A stretch of DNA of 64,000 nt from Achromobacter sp. B7 (GCF_003600685.1 NZ_CP032084.1:1-64000); one strand, 5' to 3'; numbered from the stretch's first letter, positions 48,420 to 56,782 are shown. Notes: generated from the letters alone by a model not told the origin. Made by a program: numbers and translations.

Positions 48420-48741
48420 GCGGGTGACTCCTTCGCGGGGGATGGAAACGTGATGGGATGGCAGCGATGCGGCGGCGGCACGGTGTGTGCCGGACAGCGC
48501 CGGGCACGGCCGGCAATGCGGGTGTCGCGCGGAATCGCGGTCCAACGTGCCACGGTCCCGGCCACCGGCGGACAAGCCGGGGCAATCGGACGAAAACGTG
48601 GGCGTGGGATCGGTCATCGGATGGGGACGCCGGAAGGCGCGTCCCATCCACATGGTCGGGTTCGCTGCCAGTCCTGGCGAAGCAAGTTGTATGCCATGCG
48701 CTTGCCCTGCACTAGTCGGGGAAACCTGATGGCCGGGCGGA
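48420..48741 (-). promoter_or_regulatory. Long structured leader of the nucleoside transporter operon
   Basis: No gene is visible here. Read on the minus strand, a compact fold appears first. CGCATGG pairs with CCATGTG (48694-48700 with 48649-48655) and encloses ACAACTTGC, a small hairpin GCCA-GGAC-TGGC, and AGCGAACCCGA. A strong hairpin with an 11-bp stem follows at once (48619-48649). A compact aptamer followed by a strong stem is what a riboswitch looks like. The class is uncertain; a purine-type sensor would suit the genes. Confidence 0.4.
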
Positions 48742-48747
48742 ATTATA
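48742..48747 (-). promoter_or_regulatory. -10 element for the nucleoside transporter leader
   Basis: On the minus strand the sequence is a perfect TATAAT. No good -35 is present, which suggests an activator or repressor-controlled promoter. Transcription would begin near 48735, about 35 bases before the predicted leader fold. Confidence 0.5.
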
Positions 48748-48768
48748 GGCACCCTGGCAGGGAAACGT

Positions 48769-48785
48769 GGCACCAATTTGGTGCC
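48769..48785. promoter_or_regulatory. Perfect palindrome near the -35 region of the nucleoside transporter promoter
   Basis: GGCACCAA-T-TTGGTGCC is a perfect 8+1+8 dyad immediately upstream of the position where the -35 should be. It resembles an operator. Between it and the DedA gene at 48923 nothing else is evident. Confidence 0.5.
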
Positions 48786-48922
48786 TGCCGTCCCAAGGGA
48801 TGGACACGGCGCGTGGAAAACCGCGTTTTGGTGCGCGGGCGCGTTCGCCAAGCGCCGCGCGGGCGGCAGGCCCATTAAAATCGCCGCTTCGGCCGTGCGT
48901 GGCGCGGCAAGCTGGAAGATCC

Positions 48923-49837
48923 ATGCAAGACATTCAATTGCTGCTCGAGCAATACGGCGGGTGGCTGGTGTTCGCCAACGTCCTGGTCGAACAGGCGGGC
49001 CTGCCCGTGCCCGCCTACCCCATGTTGATCGCTGCCGGTGCGTTGGGCGGCGCGGCGGGTTGGCTCGCGCCGTGGCTGGCCGCGACCGTTGCCTGCCTGT
49101 TGGCCGACACGCTTTGGTATGTGGCCGGCCGCCGATATGGCGCGCGGCTGTTGGGCGTGGTTTGCAAGATGTCCTTGTCGCAGGATTCCTGCATACGCCA
49201 GACGCAGCGCCTGTACCTGCGCATTGGCGTGCGCGCCTTGCTGGTGTGCAAGTTCCTGCCCGGCGCGGGCGCGCTGTCCACCGTCATGGCCGGGCTGACC
49301 GGCACGGCGTATCGGCGCTTCCTGGTCTACGACCTGGTCGGCGCGATGATCTGGGCGGGTTCCGCGCTGCTGCTGGGCGGGCTGTTCCACAGCGTCATCA
49401 ACGACGTGCTGGATGTGCTGGGCACCTACGGCCCGATGGGTTTGGGTGTGCTGGCGGCGGTGCTGGCGCTGTACATACTGGCGCGCTTTTTGCGCCGCAA
49501 GATCCTGCTGCGCAGCCTGCGCGTCATCCCGCGCGTGTCGGTCGACGAGCTGATGCAATGGCGTCAGGACGGCCGCAACACGCTGGTCTTTGACGTGCGG
49601 CCCGACGCGCAAGGCGACGGCGCGCGCATTCCCGGCGCCATCGCCGTGGACCTGAAGGCGCCCCTGCCCAAGCTGGACGCGCAGGCGCTGGATTCCGACA
49701 TCGTGGTCTATTGCGCCTGCCCGAACGAGGTCTCGGCCGCACTGCTCGCCTCGCGCCTGCGCGCTGCGGGATACCCCAAGACGTGGGCGCTGCGCGGCGG
49801 CTACGAAGCGTGGATGGAGCGCAATCAAGAGGCTTGA
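48923..49837 (+). CDS. DedA-family membrane protein fused to a rhodanese domain
   Basis: This 304-residue protein has an N-terminal DedA/SNARE-associated domain of about 200 residues with several membrane segments (EQAGLPVPAYPMLIAAGAL and KFLPGAGALSTVMAG). A cytoplasmic rhodanese-like domain follows from about 218 to the end. The rhodanese loop Cys264 in YCACPNEVSA is present. DedA proteins act in lipid carrier recycling and membrane homeostasis; the fused domain may carry sulfur or sense redox state. It is monocistronic. Confidence 0.9.
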   Translation: MQDIQLLLEQYGGWLVFANVLVEQAGLPVPAYPMLIAAGALGGAAGWLAPWLAATVACLLADTLWYVAGRRYGARLLGVVCKMSLSQDSCIRQTQRLYLRIGVRALLVCKFLPGAGALSTVMAGLTGTAYRRFLVYDLVGAMIWAGSALLLGGLFHSVINDVLDVLGTYGPMGLGVLAAVLALYILARFLRRKILLRSLRVIPRVSVDELMQWRQDGRNTLVFDVRPDAQGDGARIPGAIAVDLKAPLPKLDAQALDSDIVVYCACPNEVSAALLASRLRAAGYPKTWALRGGYEAWMERNQEA

Positions 49838-50070
49838 TCGAAAGCGGGCGACACGTGAGACCGGTGACCCGTGGCACCCGGTTGCCCGGTCTGGTCCCTG
49901 GCCAACCGTCTTGCGCGATGTCGGAATTCGGCTCCCCCTGATACGCGCTATCAGACTCCTCCTATAGACCTGCCCCGCGTCTATTGCGCAAGATCTTGGC
50001 TTCGGGTTGAGGTCCAGGGCGCCGTGCCTCTTGCATGCCGGCCTGGTTCCCGTCGACAAGGAGGTCTTGC

Positions 50071-50898
50071 ATGGCAGCCCCTGTTGTCGGTGCGCTTATC
50101 TGGGGATATCGCGCCTACCGTGCTTACGCCGCCTACGAAACGGCGCAAACCGCCATCGAAACGGCCGAGACGCTGGCGCAGATCGGCCAGCGCAAGAAAG
50201 AGGTCCAGACCATCCTGAAAGATGCCATCAGCGGCATGAAGAAAGAGATCGACATCAAGAGCTCGACGTTCGTGCGCACTGGCGGCAACGTCACGGTGTC
50301 GCGCGGCCGCCGTGAAAACGTGACGTACCGGCAGTACATCGAACGCAAGATCCCATTCCGGCCGGTAATCAGCATGGTGTGCCAGTGGGCGCTGAAGTCA
50401 CCGCTGGTCGTGCCCAGACGGATACGCAAGAAGATCCCGGGCGAGGTCATCGAAACCACGATCGATATCGCGCTCAAGCAGACCACGGCGTCGCTGGTGT
50501 TTGAAGCGGTGGATGACCTGCTGGCGTGGCAAAGCCCTTTGAAAGCGGAACCTAACTACAACGCCGCGTCGCGCGCGGCGATGCTGGGCGACCCGGCGAC
50601 GCGACCCCTGCGCATCAGTGAATATTTCCCCTTCTGGCCAAGGCCGAAAGGCAGCCTGGCGCCGGATTTGGTCATCGTGGAATACCGCCAGCAGCCGTTT
50701 GAGGTCGACAACGTGTTCGCGGCGGTGGAGATCAAGTTTCCGAACGACTGGGTCAGGGATGTGCAGATAAGCGACTACCTTGAACTGATGGGCCGGGATC
50801 CCCAAAAAGTTGCACTCTTGCGGGTGCCGGAGGATTGCACCGGCTATCGGCCAGAGAAGGCTGGCGATAGCGATCGAAAGCCAAGGAGAGGACGATGA
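50071..50898 (+). CDS. VRR-NUC-like putative nuclease effector
   Basis: This 275-residue protein has an N-terminal hydrophobic/helical segment (residues 4-40, alternating Ala/Tyr), a middle part of unknown fold, and a C-terminal PD-(D/E)xK-like core. In that core P198-D199 is followed by E220-I-K222 (FAAVEIKFPND), as in VRR-NUC nucleases. Similar proteins in Burkholderiales are type VI secretion toxins. An ideal AAGGAGG stands before the ATG, and the stop overlaps the partner gene by four bases. No VgrG, PAAR or Hcp gene is nearby. Confidence 0.6.
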   Translation: MAAPVVGALIWGYRAYRAYAAYETAQTAIETAETLAQIGQRKKEVQTILKDAISGMKKEIDIKSSTFVRTGGNVTVSRGRRENVTYRQYIERKIPFRPVISMVCQWALKSPLVVPRRIRKKIPGEVIETTIDIALKQTTASLVFEAVDDLLAWQSPLKAEPNYNAASRAAMLGDPATRPLRISEYFPFWPRPKGSLAPDLVIVEYRQQPFEVDNVFAAVEIKFPNDWVRDVQISDYLELMGRDPQKVALLRVPEDCTGYRPEKAGDSDRKPRRGR

Positions 50899-52472
50899 GC
50901 AGCAGTCACCCTTTGATCGACGACGACGATCTGTTCGGCATGGTCACCGACCTGAAAAAATGGCCTCACACCGCCGTCGACCACGGCGCGTTCGAATTAT
51001 CGACAACCCTGTTTTCGACGTTCTACTTCACCTACGAGCCCACGCATTACCTTCAGACAACGCTCGCGATGATCGATGTGAAGGAGGCATTCGAGAATCT
51101 GGTTGGTCATCCGTTCACGGTCGCGACGCATCCCGACTCCGAACGCCCGCATCCCTACGGCTCGAAGCGGCTTGGCGATATACGCGAGTGGGCGAGGCGA
51201 AAGCCTCTGGAAAATGTTTTCGTCGTAAAGTTCTCAGACGAAAAGAACTACCAAAGTTCGCCAACCCATTCCGCGTATCTGTGGCGGCACAATCTGCGGG
51301 GCGATCGTGAACAAAACTATTCATCAATCCAGTTTTATTACCGCTGGCAATGGTGGCTGGAGAACAAGGACGCGTGGCGGCGGTTCGTGCTGGATGCGAT
51401 CGGCCGCCTGAAGCCGGCCCAGGTCTACAGCGGCTTTTCAATGGGAAACCCGCTGGAATTCGGCATGCGTGCCGAAACAGCGGTATGGGATCGCGCGTTG
51501 GCGCCACATTTTTATGGGCTGGATACCGATTACCCATTCGGCATGTCGCTCACGCCGCAGCTGCCTTCCGGCATCCGTCCACCCACCTGGGGTTTCTTCC
51601 TGTCCGACATCTGGCGCAATAAGGCGTCTCTTTCCAGCGAAGACGTGATCGCGCAACTTGCCGATCCGCGTATCCGTATCGACGCCCTGAGTGGCGGTCA
51701 TTGGATCGAGCTGGGGCCGCAACCCGAGCTCTATCCGGTGGAAGACGGCGTGCCCGCGCTTCCCGTTTTGCTCAACCGGCTGCTGCGCAGAATTCGCCAC
51801 CCGCAGCTGGATCTGGTCGGCTTTGGCGAATGGGACGGCGACCCGAACGAACGCTTCAACCGTCGCGACACTCAGCGTTGGCTGGCGCGGTTCGACGATG
51901 ACAGCGATTGGCCCACGCCGGACATTCGTGGTCATGAACCAGGGGCGCCGGCGGTCGATCCCGTACCCACCCACGTCGTCGCGGGCAGCACGATTCCGTC
52001 TGAGGGCTGGTGGTACACGCTGGCGCAAGACCAGTCACGCCGCTACTTCAAGGCCGACGACGTCGCGCCACCCATCTCCCAGGACACCTCGCGCGGGCGC
52101 GTCATCTGGCAACGCGATATCGACCAGGGAGTGCCTGAACCTGAACCGGCGCGCGGCGCCGAAACGGGCCAGCTTGCCCCTCGCGCCGGTCAGTGGCGCG
52201 CGCACGAAGTGGCCGACGTCTGGTGCGTCGTGGCCAAACATGAGCCCTTGCCGGCGTACCAAGGGCGGCCAATAACGTGGCGGTGGATGCACGAAGCCGT
52301 GGCCGCGCCCGCGGGCGCCGCGCACGGTCGGTCAGGCCAGGCCTGCCCCTACCCCGGCACATGGACGTGCCAGGAATTTGCCACGGGCCCCCAGACCTTC
52401 ATGCATCAGACGATCTTCCCGAAGATCAATGGGCAGGACGTCACCTGGGTACTGGTGACATTCATGAAATAA
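50895..52472 (+). CDS. Putative type VI immunity protein (DUF3396-like) with extra C-terminal domain
   Basis: This 525-residue protein has an N-terminal part, residues 1 to about 330, that resembles DUF3396 type VI immunity proteins (YRWQWWLENKDAWRRFVLDA, HFYGLDTDYPFGM, SGIRPPTWGFFLSD). A Pro/Asp-rich linker leads to about 170 residues with GWWYTLAQDQSRRYFKADDV. I recall that GWW-type motif from other type VI-associated proteins. It has no signal peptide, so it should act in the cytoplasm, as expected for protection against a DNase. It is translationally coupled to the preceding nuclease-like gene. Confidence 0.55.
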   Translation: MSSSHPLIDDDDLFGMVTDLKKWPHTAVDHGAFELSTTLFSTFYFTYEPTHYLQTTLAMIDVKEAFENLVGHPFTVATHPDSERPHPYGSKRLGDIREWARRKPLENVFVVKFSDEKNYQSSPTHSAYLWRHNLRGDREQNYSSIQFYYRWQWWLENKDAWRRFVLDAIGRLKPAQVYSGFSMGNPLEFGMRAETAVWDRALAPHFYGLDTDYPFGMSLTPQLPSGIRPPTWGFFLSDIWRNKASLSSEDVIAQLADPRIRIDALSGGHWIELGPQPELYPVEDGVPALPVLLNRLLRRIRHPQLDLVGFGEWDGDPNERFNRRDTQRWLARFDDDSDWPTPDIRGHEPGAPAVDPVPTHVVAGSTIPSEGWWYTLAQDQSRRYFKADDVAPPISQDTSRGRVIWQRDIDQGVPEPEPARGAETGQLAPRAGQWRAHEVADVWCVVAKHEPLPAYQGRPITWRWMHEAVAAPAGAAHGRSGQACPYPGTWTCQEFATGPQTFMHQTIFPKINGQDVTWVLVTFMK

Positions 52473-52616
52473 CCGGCCCAGGCTGGTGATCGGCCCTGCG
52501 ACGCGTTGTGGCCGCGCGGGCTCGTTTGGATGCACGCCGGGGTGGGCGAGGCTTGTTGCCAAGCGCATAATTCCAGTTCAGCCCGCAATACAGGTGGGCG
52601 GCTACAGGAGAGACGA

Positions 52617-53549
52617 ATGCGGTTGTTGTTTTTGGGTGCCGGCGGCACGGGCGGATATTTCGGCGGGCGCGCCGCGCAGGCGGGCGCGGATGTGACCTTT
52701 CTGGTGCGCGAACCGCGCGCCGCGCGCTTGCGCGAACAAGGCTTGCGCATCAAGAGCCCGCTCGGTGATGCCACCTTGCATCCGAAGCTGGCCACGCAGC
52801 AGACGCTGCAAGGCACCTATGACGTGGTTGTGCTCAGCTGCAAGGCGTACGACCTGGCCAGCGCCATCGACGCCATCCGCCCCGCTGTCGGTCCGGACAC
52901 CGCCGTGCTGCCCATCATGAACGGCGTGCTGCAATACGACGTGCTGGACCGCGAATTTGAACCGCATCGCGTGTTGGGCGGGCTGTGCCAGATCAACGCC
53001 ACGCTGGGCCCGGACGGCGAAGTGGTGCACCTGGGCAAGCACGCGAATATCGTCTTCGGCGAACGCGCGGGCCCGGCGCGCAGCGAGCGTTGCGTGGCGC
53101 TGGAACAGGCTCTGGCCGGCGGTGAGTATGTCAGCCGCCTTAGCGAAGACATCCACCAGGACATGTGGGAAAAGTACGTGATGCTGACCACGCTGGCCGC
53201 CGCCACGTGCCTGATGCGCGGCTCGATCGGCCAGATTGCGTCCACCGACGACGGCATCGATATCCTGAAAAGCCTGCTGCAAGAATCGCAGGCCGTGGCC
53301 GCCGCTTCCGGCCATGCGGTGCGTCCGGAGGCCGATGCGTTTGTGCAGAACTTGATCAGCGACCGCACGCAACCCATGACGGCGTCCATGTTCCGCGACC
53401 TGCGCCAGGGCCTGCCGGTGGAAGCGGACCACATTGTGGGCGACATGGTGCATCGCGCCCATACGCTGGGCGTGGACGCGACCTATCTGCGCGTGGCCTA
53501 TTCGCATTTGCAGGTGTATCAGGCGCAGCGCGCGGCCGCTGCCGGTTGA
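52617..53549 (+). CDS. Ketopantoate reductase family protein (PanE/ApbA)
   Basis: This NADPH-dependent 2-oxo-acid reductase of 310 residues has the Rossmann motif FLGAGGTGGYFGGRAAQAG, the loop LSCKAYDL with the conserved Lys, and a C-terminal helical domain with KYVMLTTLAAATCLMRG. ATG 52617 follows AGGAGAG. Alcaligenaceae carry several paralogues, so a role outside pantothenate synthesis is possible. It stands alone. Confidence 0.88.
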   Translation: MRLLFLGAGGTGGYFGGRAAQAGADVTFLVREPRAARLREQGLRIKSPLGDATLHPKLATQQTLQGTYDVVVLSCKAYDLASAIDAIRPAVGPDTAVLPIMNGVLQYDVLDREFEPHRVLGGLCQINATLGPDGEVVHLGKHANIVFGERAGPARSERCVALEQALAGGEYVSRLSEDIHQDMWEKYVMLTTLAAATCLMRGSIGQIASTDDGIDILKSLLQESQAVAAASGHAVRPEADAFVQNLISDRTQPMTASMFRDLRQGLPVEADHIVGDMVHRAHTLGVDATYLRVAYSHLQVYQAQRAAAAG

Positions 53550-53571
53550 TTGGTCCGGGTGGGTCTATGGG

Positions 53572-53601
53572 TTCATGATCCATTGATTCATGATCCATTG
53601 A
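53572..53601. repeat. 15-bp tandem duplication
   Basis: TTCATGATCCATTGA occurs twice in a row, with a third partial copy beginning at 53602. It lies in the 193-base gap before the NAD(P)-binding protein gene. Confidence 0.8.
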
Positions 53602-53638
53602 TGCATGGATTGCAAAAAACTCGTCCCTTTTGATGGGT

Positions 53639-53666
53639 TTGTTGTTCGGAATTGACCGAATAGTAT
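53639..53666 (+). promoter_or_regulatory. Possible promoter with internal dyad before 53743
   Basis: TTGTTG at 53639 and TAGTAT at 53661 are 16 bases apart. The spacer holds the dyad TTCGG-AATTGA-CCGAA (53645-53660), a possible operator. There is no regulator gene next door. Confidence 0.4.
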
Positions 53667-53742
53667 GGATTGCCAGATTCGGGGCGACAGGCGGCGCATC
53701 GTGCACCGCCTGCCGCCCCGCCCCTTTCCCAGGAGCAAGACC

Positions 53743-54354
53743 ATGAAAATCGCATTGATCGGAATCACGGGCCGTGTGGGCTCGCGCGTGGCGGACGAAC
53801 TGCTCAAGCGCGGCCACCAGGTAACGGGCATCGCCCGCAACCCAGCCGACGTCAACGCCCAGCCCGGCCTGACCATCCAGCAGGGCGACGCCACCGACCC
53901 CGCCACCTTGACCCCCCTGCTGGCCGGCCACGACGCCGTGGTCAGCGCCACACGCTTCGTGTCGACCGACGCCAAGCCCCTGATCGCCGCCGTGAAGAAC
54001 GCGGGCGTGCCGCGCCTGCTGGTGGTCGGCGGCGCGGGCAGCCTGCTGGTGGCGCCCGGCACGCTGCTGATCGACACCCCCGAATTTCCGGATGCCTACA
54101 AACCCGAGGCGCGCGCCGGCGTCGTGTTCCTGGACACGCTGCGCCAGGAAAAAGTGCTGAACTGGACGTTCCTGTCGCCCTCGGCAATGTTTGAGCCGGG
54201 CGAGCGCACCGGCCAGTTCCGCCTGGGCGAAGACCACCTGCTGGCCGATGACGAAGGCAAGAGCTGGATTTCGATGGAGGACTACGCGATTGCGCTGGCC
54301 GACGAAATCGAAACCCCGCAGCATGCGCGCCGCCGCTACACGGTGGGCTACTGA
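53743..54354 (+). CDS. NAD(P)-binding oxidoreductase of the atypical SDR/NmrA type
   Basis: This 203-residue protein has the Rossmann start KIALIGITGRVGSRVADELLKRGH and VVGGAGSLLVAPG. It lacks the classical Tyr-x3-Lys pair and may be a redox sensor or a quinone/flavin-linked reductase. Starting at ATG 53743, after AGGAG, gives the proper Rossmann strand. It is followed directly by an intrinsic terminator, so it is a single-gene unit. Confidence 0.85.
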   Translation: MKIALIGITGRVGSRVADELLKRGHQVTGIARNPADVNAQPGLTIQQGDATDPATLTPLLAGHDAVVSATRFVSTDAKPLIAAVKNAGVPRLLVVGGAGSLLVAPGTLLIDTPEFPDAYKPEARAGVVFLDTLRQEKVLNWTFLSPSAMFEPGERTGQFRLGEDHLLADDEGKSWISMEDYAIALADEIETPQHARRRYTVGY

Positions 54355-54387
54355 AGCCGCCGCCGGCCCCTGCCGCCAAGGTCCCTG

Positions 54388-54411
54388 GGAGCCCGTCAAG
54401 GGCTCCTTTTT
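54388..54411 (+). terminator. Intrinsic terminator after the NAD(P)-binding protein gene
   Basis: GGAGCCC-GTCAA-GGGCTCC is followed directly by TTTTT. Confidence 0.85.
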
Positions 54412-54492
54412 CTATTGTGCAAGCCTGCCGGAACCCGCCTTTTTGTTTGTAAACTGGCAGGCCGCCAGCCGGCGTATCCAGAAGTTGTCCGT

Positions 54493-54951
54493 ATGCGTAT
54501 GAAGTGCAAATCCTTGGCCGCCTGTGTGCTGCTTGCGTCCCAAAGCCTGGCCTGCGCGCCCGCGCTGGCGGCCGCGCCGCAGTCGAACAAGGAGATCGTC
54601 GTTGCGTTTTTTCGCATGATGTTCCAGGACCGCGACGTCGATGAGGCCGTGCGCCTGTACGTCAGCCCCAACTATGTGCAGCACAACCCTTACATGCGTG
54701 ATGGCGTCAGCCCCATGGTTGATTTCTTCCCGCCTTATTTCGGCCAGCATCCGCAAGCCATCGTCGACATCAAGCGTGTGATCGCCGAGGGCGATCTGGT
54801 GGTGATCCACAATCAATGGCGTGATTCGCCTGAAGATCGGGGTCAGGCCATCGTCGACATCTTTCGGGTCGACAAAGGAAAGATCGTCGAACACTGGGAC
54901 GTCAGCCAGGAAATTCCCGAGAACCCCGCCAATCAGAATGGCATGTTCTAA
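54493..54951 (+). CDS. Secreted SnoaL-like protein
   Basis: This 152-residue protein has a signal peptide (MRMKCKSLAACVLLASQSLACAPALAAA) and a SnoaL/NTF2-like fold of about 120 residues (MFQDRDVDEAVRLYVSPNYVQHNPYM, EGDLVVIHNQWRD, IVEHWDVSQEIPE). SnoaL-like folds bind small cyclic or hydrophobic molecules; the periplasmic role here is unknown. ATG 54499 is an alternative start. The flavin reductase gene begins ten bases later. Confidence 0.82.
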   Translation: MRMKCKSLAACVLLASQSLACAPALAAAPQSNKEIVVAFFRMMFQDRDVDEAVRLYVSPNYVQHNPYMRDGVSPMVDFFPPYFGQHPQAIVDIKRVIAEGDLVVIHNQWRDSPEDRGQAIVDIFRVDKGKIVEHWDVSQEIPENPANQNGMF

Positions 54952-54961
54952 CAAGGCCGCC

Positions 54962-55531
54962 ATGTCACGCATCGAAGCCGTAGAGTTGCCCCGGTCCTAC
55001 CTGCTGTTGAACCACGGCCCCACCGTGCTGGTCACCAGCGCCCATGGCGCATCGCGCAACGTGATGGCGGCCGCGTGGGCGATGCCGCTGGATTTCAATC
55101 CGGCCAAGATGCTGGTGGTGGTGGACAAGAACACCTACACGCGCGAACTCATCGAAGCATCGGGCGAATTCGCGCTGTGCATACCGTCGCGCGCGCAGGC
55201 TGCCGCCACCTTGAAGGTGGGCTCGGAAACGGGCCGGGGCGTGGACAAGTTCGAACACTGCGGGCTGACCACGTTTGCCGCCAGCAAGATCGGCGCGCCG
55301 CTGGTCAGCGACTGCCTGGGCTGGCTGGAATGCAAGGTCGTGCCCGAACCGCACAACCAGCAGGCTTATGATCTGTTCATCGGCGAAGTCGTGGCCGCGT
55401 GGGCCGCGCCCGATGTGTTCTCGCAAAACCGCTGGCACTTCCCCCAAGACGAGCGCCGTTCGATTCACTATGTGGCGGGCGGTTCGTTCTTTACCACCGG
55501 CCAGCCCTTCAACGTTTCAGAACCGGAGTAG
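54962..55531 (+). CDS. Flavin reductase family protein (FMN-binding split barrel)
   Basis: This 189-residue flavin-binding protein opens SRIEAVELPRSYLLLNHGPTVLVTSAHG, with NVMAAAWAMPLDFNPAKMLVVV and HCGLTTFAASKIGAPLV typical of the flavoredoxin/flavin-reductase family. It probably supplies reduced flavin or reduces a small substrate. It is co-oriented with the SnoaL-like gene and, six bases later, a deoxyribosyltransferase-like gene. Confidence 0.86.
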   Translation: MSRIEAVELPRSYLLLNHGPTVLVTSAHGASRNVMAAAWAMPLDFNPAKMLVVVDKNTYTRELIEASGEFALCIPSRAQAAATLKVGSETGRGVDKFEHCGLTTFAASKIGAPLVSDCLGWLECKVVPEPHNQQAYDLFIGEVVAAWAAPDVFSQNRWHFPQDERRSIHYVAGGSFFTTGQPFNVSEPE

Positions 55532-55536
55532 CCCCT

Positions 55537-56052
55537 ATGCGCAGCGTGTATCTTGCGGGGTTCGACGTCTTCCTGCCCGATGCCGTGGCGCATGGCCAGC
55601 GGCTCAAGGCCTTGTGCGCGACGTACGGATTCGAGGGGCTTTTTCCCTTGGACAATACGGCGCCGCAAGACCTGTCGGGCGCGGCACTGGCGCAGTGGAT
55701 CTATCGCGAGAACGTCGCGCTGATCCGGCGTGCCGACATGGTGATGGCCAACTTGAATGCGTTCCGGGGTACCGAGCCGGATTCGGGCACGGCCTTCGAG
55801 GTGGGCTACGCCATCGCCTGCGGCAAACCGGTATGGGGCTATACCAGCCAGGCGGGATCGCTGATCGATCAGGTGGCGGTGGGGGCGGCGGCCGACGACG
55901 GCGCCGCGCGCATGGTCGACGCCGATGGCTACACGGTGGAAGACTTCGGCTTGAATCTGAACCTGATGCTGGCGTGCAGTGCGCGCGTTGTGGTGGGCAA
56001 GGCTTCCGATTGCCTGGCCCGCATGGCGCAGGACGCCGGCGGGAGCCGGTAA
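55537..56052 (+). CDS. Nucleoside 2-deoxyribosyltransferase family protein
   Basis: This 171-residue protein has the family hallmarks SVYLAGFDVFLPDA, PLDNTAPQD, MVMANLNAFRGTEPDSGTAFEVGYA and KPVWGYTS. The Asp of DNTAP and the Glu of GTAFEVG are the expected substrate and nucleophile residues. It exchanges or hydrolyses the base of (deoxy)nucleosides. It is the last gene of the three-gene run beginning at 54493. Confidence 0.86.
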   Translation: MRSVYLAGFDVFLPDAVAHGQRLKALCATYGFEGLFPLDNTAPQDLSGAALAQWIYRENVALIRRADMVMANLNAFRGTEPDSGTAFEVGYAIACGKPVWGYTSQAGSLIDQVAVGAAADDGAARMVDADGYTVEDFGLNLNLMLACSARVVVGKASDCLARMAQDAGGSR

Positions 56053-56131
56053 TAGCGCCAGTCGCCGCCGCTGACTTCGTCGCCGCTTACGTTGCCGCCG
56101 CTCACTTCGCCACCACTTACTTCGCCACCAC

Positions 56132-56782
56132 TTACTTCGCCGCCTTCTTGCGCGTGGCCTTCTTCGCCACCGGCGTACCCAGATACCCCATCACCGCATC
56201 CACCACGGCCTCTTCCAGCTGCTCGGTGGAAAAGCCCGCGGGCGGCTCCAACGCCGCCGCGTGCACCAGCGATTCCATGATGCGCAGCACCACATAGGTC
56301 GCCAGATCGCGATCCTGCTGCGCGATCTCGGCCCGGTGCAGTTCCAGCAGATGCCGCATGCGGCGGTGGATGTCCTGGTCAGCCATGCTGTGTTCGCGCG
56401 GCGTGTCGAACAAGGGGAATTCCCGTTCCAGCACGCGGTGCAGCGCGGGTTCCAGCAGGTGTGCGTGCAACATGGCCTGCACGATGGCGGCCACGCGCTC
56501 TTGCAGCGTCGCGGCGGGATTGCTGTTCAGCACATCGTCGATGACATCCAGCATCTGGTTGTCATGGCGCTGGTGCAGCGCCGCGATCAGCGCGTTCTTG
56601 TTCGGAAAGTACTGGTACAGCGACCCGACGCTGACCCCCGCCGTTTCAGCGATCAGATTGGTGTTGGTGCCCGCGTAGCCGTGCGAGGCCAGAACGTGAG
56701 CCGTCGCTTGCAAGATCGTATCGACGGTGTGCTGGGAACGGAGCTGGCGCGGCGATTTTCGGGGCTGGGGAATGGCGGTCAT
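56132..56782 (-). CDS. TetR-family transcriptional regulator
   Basis: This 216-residue repressor has a helix-turn-helix at about 18-65 (TILQATAHVLASHGYAGTNTNLIAETAGVSVGSLYQYFPNK) and a ligand domain. It ends in a Lys/Ala-rich tail (AKKATRKKAAK). A neat dyad lies 29 bases upstream of its start. No divergent target gene is present, so it probably regulates itself and genes elsewhere. Confidence 0.92.
   Translation of the reverse strand: MTAIPQPRKSPRQLRSQHTVDTILQATAHVLASHGYAGTNTNLIAETAGVSVGSLYQYFPNKNALIAALHQRHDNQMLDVIDDVLNSNPAATLQERVAAIVQAMLHAHLLEPALHRVLEREFPLFDTPREHSMADQDIHRRMRHLLELHRAEIAQQDRDLATYVVLRIMESLVHAAALEPPAGFSTEQLEEAVVDAVMGYLGTPVAKKATRKKAAK

Noticed and set aside
47535..48878. Plus-strand frame of 447 codons opposite the BMP receptor and its leader
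   Set aside because: His/Gly/Val-rich shadow with no domain; the minus-strand receptor has signal peptide, ribosome site and family sequence.
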